From: Fodinicola acaciae
Lineage (GTDB): Bacteria; Actinomycetota; Actinomycetes; Mycobacteriales; HKI-0501
Assembly: GCF_010993745.1 (NCBI RefSeq)
Contig: NZ_WOTN01000001.1
Location: 2,793,235 to 2,857,234, forward strand
Direction: 5' to 3'
DNA length: 64,000 nt
Under the pieces are notes generated by a model that made no database searches, was not told where the DNA came from, and saw nothing but the letters and a program-made list of their open reading frames with translations. Shown here in pieces: positions 59,312-64,000 of the stretch; the stretch's first letter is position 1; the number at the start of each line of letters is the position of its first letter. The position numbers were made by a program, and so were the translations under genes.

Positions 59312-59899
59312 ATGCCGCCTCAGCACTGGAAACTTCTCGCCGGCCTGGCGTGTGTCGCGGTCGCCGGAGTCGCCGGCTGGCTGCTCCAGGATGTCGTGCC
59401 ACCTGTCGACCTGTGGATCGCGACGCGACTCTACGACCCGTCGCCGGCGATCTATCCGGCGATCGGCGGACTCGGCACGTTGGTGGCACTCGGTCTGGTG
59501 TTGCTCCTGCTCGCCGTCGTGTGGCGACGGCACGGACTGCGGCCTGGCGCACTGCTCCGATACGCCGCGCTTTTGGCTTGCTGTCTGGCAACCGCACTGC
59601 TGCAGGTCGTCTTCCAGCGACCCGGGCCGCCGCAACACGAGCCAGACTGGACGTATCCGAGCGGCCACGTCGTCGTCATCACCGCGCTGGCCGTCACCGC
59701 CGTCGCCATCGCGTCGTCCGTTTCCGTACGCTGGGCCGGCATCGCGACCGCCGTCGGCGTGATCGCCATCCTCCTCGTGTCGGTCAGCCGGGTCGTCGTC
59801 GCGCAGCACTGGCTCGTCGATGTCGTGGCCGCGGCGCTTGCGACGGTCGGCGTCGGCGTGGTGGCGGCCACCGTCATGCGCCTGCCGGCGAAAGCCTGA
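59312..59899 (+). CDS. PAP2-family membrane phosphatase
   Basis: 195 residues, about five membrane helices. The three phosphatase motifs are partly standard: QRPGPPQHEP in place of KxxxxxxRP, PSGH (WTYPSGHVVVITALA near 127) and SRVVVAQHWLVD near 163. It should dephosphorylate undecaprenyl or other lipid phosphates outside the membrane. ATG 59312 has no strong ribosome-binding site. Confidence 0.88.
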   Translation: MPPQHWKLLAGLACVAVAGVAGWLLQDVVPPVDLWIATRLYDPSPAIYPAIGGLGTLVALGLVLLLLAVVWRRHGLRPGALLRYAALLACCLATALLQVVFQRPGPPQHEPDWTYPSGHVVVITALAVTAVAIASSVSVRWAGIATAVGVIAILLVSVSRVVVAQHWLVDVVAAALATVGVGVVAATVMRLPAKA

Positions 59900-59925
59900 T
59901 ATCGTTCGTACAGACGTACGATCGG

Positions 59926-60609
59926 ATGGATGGATGGCCGGTGGACTGCACGTTTTCCGAGTTCTCGTACGGCTATGCCGCGATCCGTGAGGCCGAGACC
60001 GACCTGGCGGCGTTGCATGAGCCGATCACGCTCGTCGCGGATGAGCAGTGCGTCGACTATGTGCTTTTGCTGCAGTTCAGGCGGGTCGACTACGTGAGCC
60101 GCCGGCATCCGGCGTCGCCGACCTGGAAGCACGTCGGCCGGCGGCACTATCGGTTTGCCGTCGACACCGGCAGCGCACATCACCGCGCATTGCTTGAGCT
60201 GGCCGCGAAACTGCCGCGCGGCGAGGTTTACTACAGCGCGCCGCTTTTCCACACCGACCGCGAGTTCGACTATTTCTACAGCCACGACCAGGTGCTGGCG
60301 CATTCCAGCCTGGTGCGGCCGAGCGAGTTTGGTGTCGGCGACGGCATCCACCACCATGTCACCGATCAAACCGGCACGCGTACGACCTGGGACGAGATCG
60401 TGCGGCGACACGGCGAGGTCGCCGGCGAGCGGATCACCGTACGGGAGCTCGCCGACCTGATGGAAGCGAGCGTCGACACGATGGGCCGTGGCCGCACACT
60501 GGACGAGTCGCTGCCAACCGGCATCGCGCAACGGTTGCAGCGACTCGCCGCACTGCTCGACTGCGGCCTGGTCCTGTTTGTCAGCTCTCCAGTGCCGCAT
60601 CCAGTGTGA
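59926..60609 (+). CDS. unknown protein
   Basis: 227 residues, soluble, starting MDGWPVDCTFSEFSYGYAAI. There are no membrane helices; the middle is rich in Tyr/Phe/His (YYSAPLFHTDREFDYFYSHD, GIHHHVTDQ). I do not recognise a family. The codon usage agrees with real genes here, and AGACGTACGATCGGATGGATGG around the start contains several candidate codons. Its 3' end overlaps the OsmC gene's 3' end by 29 bp (convergent). Confidence 0.6.
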   Translation: MDGWPVDCTFSEFSYGYAAIREAETDLAALHEPITLVADEQCVDYVLLLQFRRVDYVSRRHPASPTWKHVGRRHYRFAVDTGSAHHRALLELAAKLPRGEVYYSAPLFHTDREFDYFYSHDQVLAHSSLVRPSEFGVGDGIHHHVTDQTGTRTTWDEIVRRHGEVAGERITVRELADLMEASVDTMGRGRTLDESLPTGIAQRLQRLAALLDCGLVLFVSSPVPHPV

Positions 60610-61018
60610 TCGTCGTACCGCTGAGCGCCTTGCTCACCGGACAGGTCTTCTCCGCGGTTTCCGCCAGCTCGGCGAACCTCGCCGCGTCCACGCCGGACAC
60701 CTTGGCCCGCAGCGTGATCGCGATGCCGCTGATCTGGAATCCACCACCACTGTCCGGACCGAGCGTGACCTCGGCGCTCACGTCGATCGAGTCGGCGGTC
60801 AGATTGTTGGCGCCGAGCACGCCGGACAGGTTCATCGCCAGGCACGACGAGTGCGCGGCCGCGATCAGCTCCTCTGGGCTGGTCTGACCGTCCGGGTTTC
60901 CGGCGCGAGTCGGGAAGGAAACGTCGAACTGGCCGGCGTTGGACGAGTCGAGGGTCACGTGTCCCTTGCCGTCCTGCAGTCCGCCTTGCCAGTGGGTCGT
61001 GGCGTCACGACTTGGCAT
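60581..61018 (-). CDS. OsmC-family peroxiredoxin
   Basis: 145 residues. The two redox cysteines sit in AAAHSSCLAMNLSGVLG near 59 and AEKTCPVSKALSG near 125, as in OsmC/Ohr hydroperoxide reductases. SPEELIAAAHSSC marks the OsmC branch. It detoxifies organic peroxides using thiols. It overlaps the OhrR/MarR gene by 14 bp and is co-transcribed with it. Confidence 0.93.
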   Translation of the reverse strand: MPSRDATTHWQGGLQDGKGHVTLDSSNAGQFDVSFPTRAGNPDGQTSPEELIAAAHSSCLAMNLSGVLGANNLTADSIDVSAEVTLGPDSGGGFQISGIAITLRAKVSGVDAARFAELAETAEKTCPVSKALSGTTITLDAALES

Positions 61019-61478
61019 GCTGTCCTCCTAAGGTCGATTCGGTGAGCGCGCGCAAGGTCTCGATCAGGTCGGCCGCCCGCTCGTCGTCCAGGCCGACGGC
61101 GCACTGGATTTTCGGTGGAATGGCGCGGGCTTTCTTCCGCAGCGCGTCGCCTTCCGCGGTGAGCGCGATCGTCACGCTGCGCTCGTCGCCGGCGGCTCGC
61201 TGGCGGGTGACCAAGCCCTGTTGTTCGAGCCGCTTCAGCAGCGGCGAGACCGTACCGTAGTCGAGCCGCAACGCCTCCGCGATCCGCTTGACCGGCAACG
61301 GGTTTTCCTGCCACAGCACCAGCAAGGCCAGATATTGCGGATAGGTCAGCCCCAGCTCGGCCAACAGCGACCGATAGACATCGGTCACCGCTCGGGACGC
61401 CGCGTACAACGCGAAACAGAGCTGCCTGTCCAGCTCCAACGCCTGATCGGCCTTCGACCTTGTCACGATCGAAACCAT
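61005..61478 (-). CDS. OhrR-type MarR-family peroxide sensor
   Basis: 157 residues. LELDRQLCFALYAASRAVTD holds the reactive cysteine (C21) conserved in OhrR, and YPQYLALLVLWQENPLPVKR with LDYGTVSPLLKRLEQQGLVT forms the winged helix. Oxidation of the Cys by organic hydroperoxides releases DNA and induces the downstream osmC. An inverted repeat lies just before the start. Confidence 0.93.
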   Translation of the reverse strand: MVSIVTRSKADQALELDRQLCFALYAASRAVTDVYRSLLAELGLTYPQYLALLVLWQENPLPVKRIAEALRLDYGTVSPLLKRLEQQGLVTRQRAAGDERSVTIALTAEGDALRKKARAIPPKIQCAVGLDDERAADLIETLRALTESTLGGQHAKS

Positions 61479-61479
61479 A

Positions 61480-61500
61480 GCACGCGATTAGATTGCGTGC
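61480..61500. promoter_or_regulatory. probable OhrR operator
   Basis: GCACGC-GATTAGATT-GCGTGC is a 6-bp inverted repeat with an AT-rich centre, 2 bp upstream of the OhrR start. Position and symmetry suit autorepression of the ohrR-osmC operon. Confidence 0.55.
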
Positions 61501-61544
61501 AATGTAGTTGCGCTGGAGTGATCGGAGTGGGCGAGGTGGTCGTG

Positions 61545-61995
61545 ACATTCTGTTGGGTTTGGGGTCTCATGATTGTTGCGTCAAGGAGGTGGTTGGTTTT
61601 TCGCCCGCGCGGCGGGCGACCTCAAGGGAGGGGGCGCGTGGACGCCAATCGGTGTGCATGAGGGTGCGGGCGGCGGTTTCGTGCGGGGCTGGGTATTCCA
61701 GGCTTGCTCGGTCACGCGCGGGAAGCAACCCGTCGGCCTGGACGCCAAACGATCTTGCTGTAGCGCTACATGTCCGCCTTGACGGTTTGTGTTTTGGTAG
61801 TAGGGCCTTCTTACGTGCGTCTGACGCACGCATGGGGGCCTTGCGAACATTGAGCGGCTGCCAAGGTGTTACTGGTGTGACTGTCGTGGCTGACAATGCG
61901 GGTGAGGCGGCCTGACTGCGTAATACTTGCCTAACAAGACATCAAAACGGACATCTGTTGCGAGCCAAGGAGTCACGACAGCCTTGTCTGTCTCA
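61545..61995 (+). repeat. composite extragenic repeat, copy 3 (hairpin lost)
   Basis: About 0.45 kb without a gene. It follows copy 1 at 48.18-48.70 kb in the same order: ATTGTTGCGTCAAGGAGG, TCGCCCGCGCGGCGGGCG directly joined to ACCTCAAGGGAGGGGGCGCG, GGTGCGGGCGGCGG, CAGGCTTGCTCG, GGGAAGCAACCCGTCGGCC, the GTGTGACTGTCGTGGCTGAC tail, and TTGCCTAACAAGACATCAAA. The two-tier hairpin is absent: CTTGCTCG runs straight into GTCACGCGCGGGAAGC. A 17-nt stretch of the GC block is also missing, between GGGCG repeats. A short inverted pair (TTACGTGCGTC / GACGCACG near 61812-61832) is an extra. Confidence 0.75.
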
Positions 61996-62004
61996 ACAGT
62001 CACA

Positions 62005-64000
62005 CTAGGCGGCGTGAACCTCCAGTTCGGAGAGTTGCATCCGGTATGTGCCGTGGTTGTCCGGCGACAAAGATGTACCGCGCACTCGTACATATCGAGC
62101 CGTCACCGGAGAAAAGGCGAAAACCTGCGGCTGTGCGTCCGGCGCCGGATATCCGGTCTTCGAGACCACCTGCGTCCACGCGGAGTTGTCGGTCGAGGTC
62201 TCGATGACAAAATCGGAAGGGAAGCAGGCGCCGGTGTTGTCGCCGTCGGTACGCGCGTAGAGCACGACGTCCTTGATGCTGCTGGCCGCACCGAGATCGA
62301 CGGAGATCCACTCGATGTGGTTGGCGGTCAGGTTGCTGTTGGACGACCATCCCATCGGGGTGCCGAGGGCCGACAACCACGAGCCGTCGGTGGCCGCGAC
62401 CGCGCCCCAGCCTTCGGCAGCCGACTCGTACGAGCTGGAGGTCTGCACCGGCCGGCCGGCGGCGAGGTTTGCGCCGTAGGCGGCGATCTCGGCGAGCTGG
62501 AAATGGTACGCGCCGAACTGGTCGGCGGTGAGTTTCGTTGCTGTCACCCGCAAATACCGGGCCTGCTTGGTTGCGAAGGCAGACGACTGCGGTCCGGCAG
62601 CCGGCCGCGGCACCGCCGTACGGGTGGCGACCGTGGTCCAGCTCAAGCCGTCGGTGGACAGCGCGATCGTATAGTCCGCTGGAAAACCGCTGCCGGTGTT
62701 GGCGCCGTCCGAACGCGGATAGAGGTCGACACGTCCGACCGGATATGACTGTCCAAAGTCGACGGTGATCGACTGCGTGGTGTTGGCGTCGGTGAAACCG
62801 GCGCTCGACCAGCCGAGACCGCCGGTCACCGAGGCGGTCTGGCCGTTGACCGCGGCGGTCGGAGACCAGCCGTCTGCCGTGTACGACGACGTCACGGTCA
62901 CCGCTTTGCCTTCGGCGTAATCGATCTCCGGGTTCACCGAAAATCCGGAGAACTTCGCCGCCGCGCCGCCGGTCACCAGCGCGATGTTTCCGGCACTGTA
63001 ATAGGAATCGGTCACCGTGAGGATCGGCGTGGCAGCAAGCCCGGCACAGATCGTCAGCGTCGAGCCGCGTGCCACCACCTTCAGCCGGGTCGGCGCAGCG
63101 GCGGAGAATCCCGGCACCTGCGCGCCGCCGAGACGATCGCCGCAGCGATAGACGAAGACCTCGCCGTTTCGCCGCAAGGCGACCAAATATCCGGTATCCA
63201 TATCGGACGCGTTGCAGCTGCGGACCATCAGGCCGGCCCAGTTGGTGTCTCCGCCGGCGGAGTTCACCGCCGTGATCTGCACGTCCACAGTCGCCGCGAA
63301 ATCACCATACGCACGCGCTTTCAACGCCGACGTGTAACCCCATTGTGCTGCCGAGTCGGTCTGACTGTACGCACCGCCGGAGACCGACCAGGTGCCGCTG
63401 ACGTGAGTCCAGTTGCGCTCGTCCGGGAATCCGTCCACCACCGGAAAACGCGCGTCGGTCGCCGGCGAGACGGATGCCTCCAACACATGCCGGTGGGCCG
63501 CGACGACATCCTCGCCATTGTGCGTGTAATGCGTGGAGTCGGTGATCAGCCGGTTGGCGATCGCCCGCGCTGTCAACGGTTTCGCGGCGGCCAGCAAGGT
63601 CAGCAGCTCATAGTCCTCGATGCCGTCCAACTGGGCCTCACTGCGTACGCTGTCATAGACGTCCAGCGCCGACACATTTGGCCGCACCAGCCACGCATCG
63701 CCGCTCTGGCCGCCGTTGAAGGTGTCCGCCGCCGTCCAGCCCGCGGCCACCGAGCCGTTCACCCAGTAGTTCCAACCCCAGTGCAGATAACCGCCGGCAC
63801 CGACTTTCCACAGCAGCCAGGGAATCAGCCGTGTCTTGTTCAGGTGATACGGGATGAAGCGGTTCATGTAGTCGCCCTGCGGGATGATGCAGGTGTAGAA
63901 CCACAGGTCCTTTCCGGCGATGTGGCGAAACTTCTGGTACGCGGCGATGTTGTTCTGATAGACCTCGGTCGTCGGCGTCACGGTCTGCAGCACCTGGTTG
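62005..64000 (-). CDS. DUF4091 glycoside-hydrolase protein with two discoidin domains, cut by right edge
   Basis: At least 665 residues; the frame is open at the window edge, so the N-terminus is missing. It starts inside a DUF4091-type domain (FYTCIIPQGDYMNRFIPYHL, GAGGYLHWGWNYWV, DGIEDYELLTLL). A concanavalin-A-like module follows (TWSVSGGAYSQTDSAAQWGY, RLKVVARGSTLTICAG). The C-terminal part has two F5/8 type C (discoidin) carbohydrate-binding domains (SITVDFGQSYPVGRVDLYPR, then YLRVTATKL; EWISVDLGAASSIKDVVLYA, then YVRVRGTSLS). An extracellular polysaccharide-degrading enzyme is expected. The stop at 62005 abuts repeat copy 3. Confidence 0.85.
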   Translation of the reverse strand, partial: NQVLQTVTPTTEVYQNNIAAYQKFRHIAGKDLWFYTCIIPQGDYMNRFIPYHLNKTRLIPWLLWKVGAGGYLHWGWNYWVNGSVAAGWTAADTFNGGQSGDAWLVRPNVSALDVYDSVRSEAQLDGIEDYELLTLLAAAKPLTARAIANRLITDSTHYTHNGEDVVAAHRHVLEASVSPATDARFPVVDGFPDERNWTHVSGTWSVSGGAYSQTDSAAQWGYTSALKARAYGDFAATVDVQITAVNSAGGDTNWAGLMVRSCNASDMDTGYLVALRRNGEVFVYRCGDRLGGAQVPGFSAAAPTRLKVVARGSTLTICAGLAATPILTVTDSYYSAGNIALVTGGAAAKFSGFSVNPEIDYAEGKAVTVTSSYTADGWSPTAAVNGQTASVTGGLGWSSAGFTDANTTQSITVDFGQSYPVGRVDLYPRSDGANTGSGFPADYTIALSTDGLSWTTVATRTAVPRPAAGPQSSAFATKQARYLRVTATKLTADQFGAYHFQLAEIAAYGANLAAGRPVQTSSSYESAAEGWGAVAATDGSWLSALGTPMGWSSNSNLTANHIEWISVDLGAASSIKDVVLYARTDGDNTGACFPSDFVIETSTDNSAWTQVVSKTGYPAPDAQPQVFAFSPVTARYVRVRGTSLSPDNHGTYRMQLSELEVHAA

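Overview
The window is high-GC actinobacterial DNA: GC-rich third codon positions, many GTG starts, overlapping ATGA/GTGA operon junctions, and typical actinomycete families (DUF397, DUF574, DUF5753-type XRE regulators, DUF222/HNH proteins, 2-methylisoborneol synthase). A large soil-type genome is likely. The genus cannot be fixed from the sequence. I saw no tRNA, rRNA or CRISPR array.

Layout, left to right. (1) 0-0.8 kb: a minus-strand double-psi-barrel cell-wall protein, cut by the window edge, behind a clear c-di-AMP (ydaO/yuaA) riboswitch. (2) 1.0-3.3 kb: MauE-type membrane redox protein, thioredoxin-like protein, signal peptidase and a 55-residue four-cysteine peptide, followed by two MITE-like inverted-repeat elements. 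(3) 3.3-8.5 kb: aerobic aromatic catabolism (boxB, boxC, a PaaX-family regulator, a 4-hydroxybenzoate 3-monooxygenase-like flavoprotein). (4) 8.6-12.6 kb: an orphan eCIS-style toxin with a zinc/HNH-like C-terminus and a translationally coupled probable immunity gene. (5) 12.7-19.5 kb: an APH-type kinase, a DhaM-HPr-EI fusion, a CooC/ParA-like ATPase, a FadR-type regulator with a GH29 fucosidase, and decayed TetR and sugar-permease fragments. (6) 19.7-25 kb: a NarL-type two-component system and assorted small, membrane and HTH proteins. (7) 25.2-32.0 kb: a 2-methylisoborneol locus with two family 2B encapsulin shell proteins, a polyprenyl diphosphate synthase, an IspH-GPP methyltransferase fusion and the terpene cyclase. 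It is followed by an IS5-type remnant and a DUF222/HNH gene. (8) 34.4-38.4 kb: a sugar or cyclitol catabolic operon (ThuA-like, two Gfo/Idh/MocA dehydrogenases, an isomerase). (9) 38.4-48.1 kb: a DUF574 methyltransferase, an XRE/DUF397 pair behind a TGCA-rich operator array, a class III aminotransferase, a LysR regulator, an APC permease, and a TetR/DmpA-peptidase operon. (10) 48.1-49.4 kb: a gene-free zone made of two oppositely oriented composite repeats, each containing a long two-tier hairpin. A third, collapsed copy lies at 61.5-62.0 kb and a partial one at 19.5 kb. (11) 49.4-54.6 kb: a sugar ABC transporter operon flanked by two paralogous LacI regulators. (12) 54.7-61.5 kb: P450 with TetR, an SPFH / NAD-kinase-like pair divergent from an NrtR-like NUDIX regulator with two palindromic sites between them, a PAP2 phosphatase, an unknown protein, and OsmC/OhrR. 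(13) 62.0-64.0 kb: the 3' part of a secreted-type DUF4091/discoidin glycosidase running off the right edge.

The strongest candidates for new biology are the orphan eCIS effector-immunity pair, the encapsulated 2-MIB locus with its IspH-methyltransferase fusion, the MauE/thioredoxin/SPase/cysteine-peptide cassette (its stop codon is completed by a MITE), the SPFH-NADK-NrtR module, and the hairpin repeat family.
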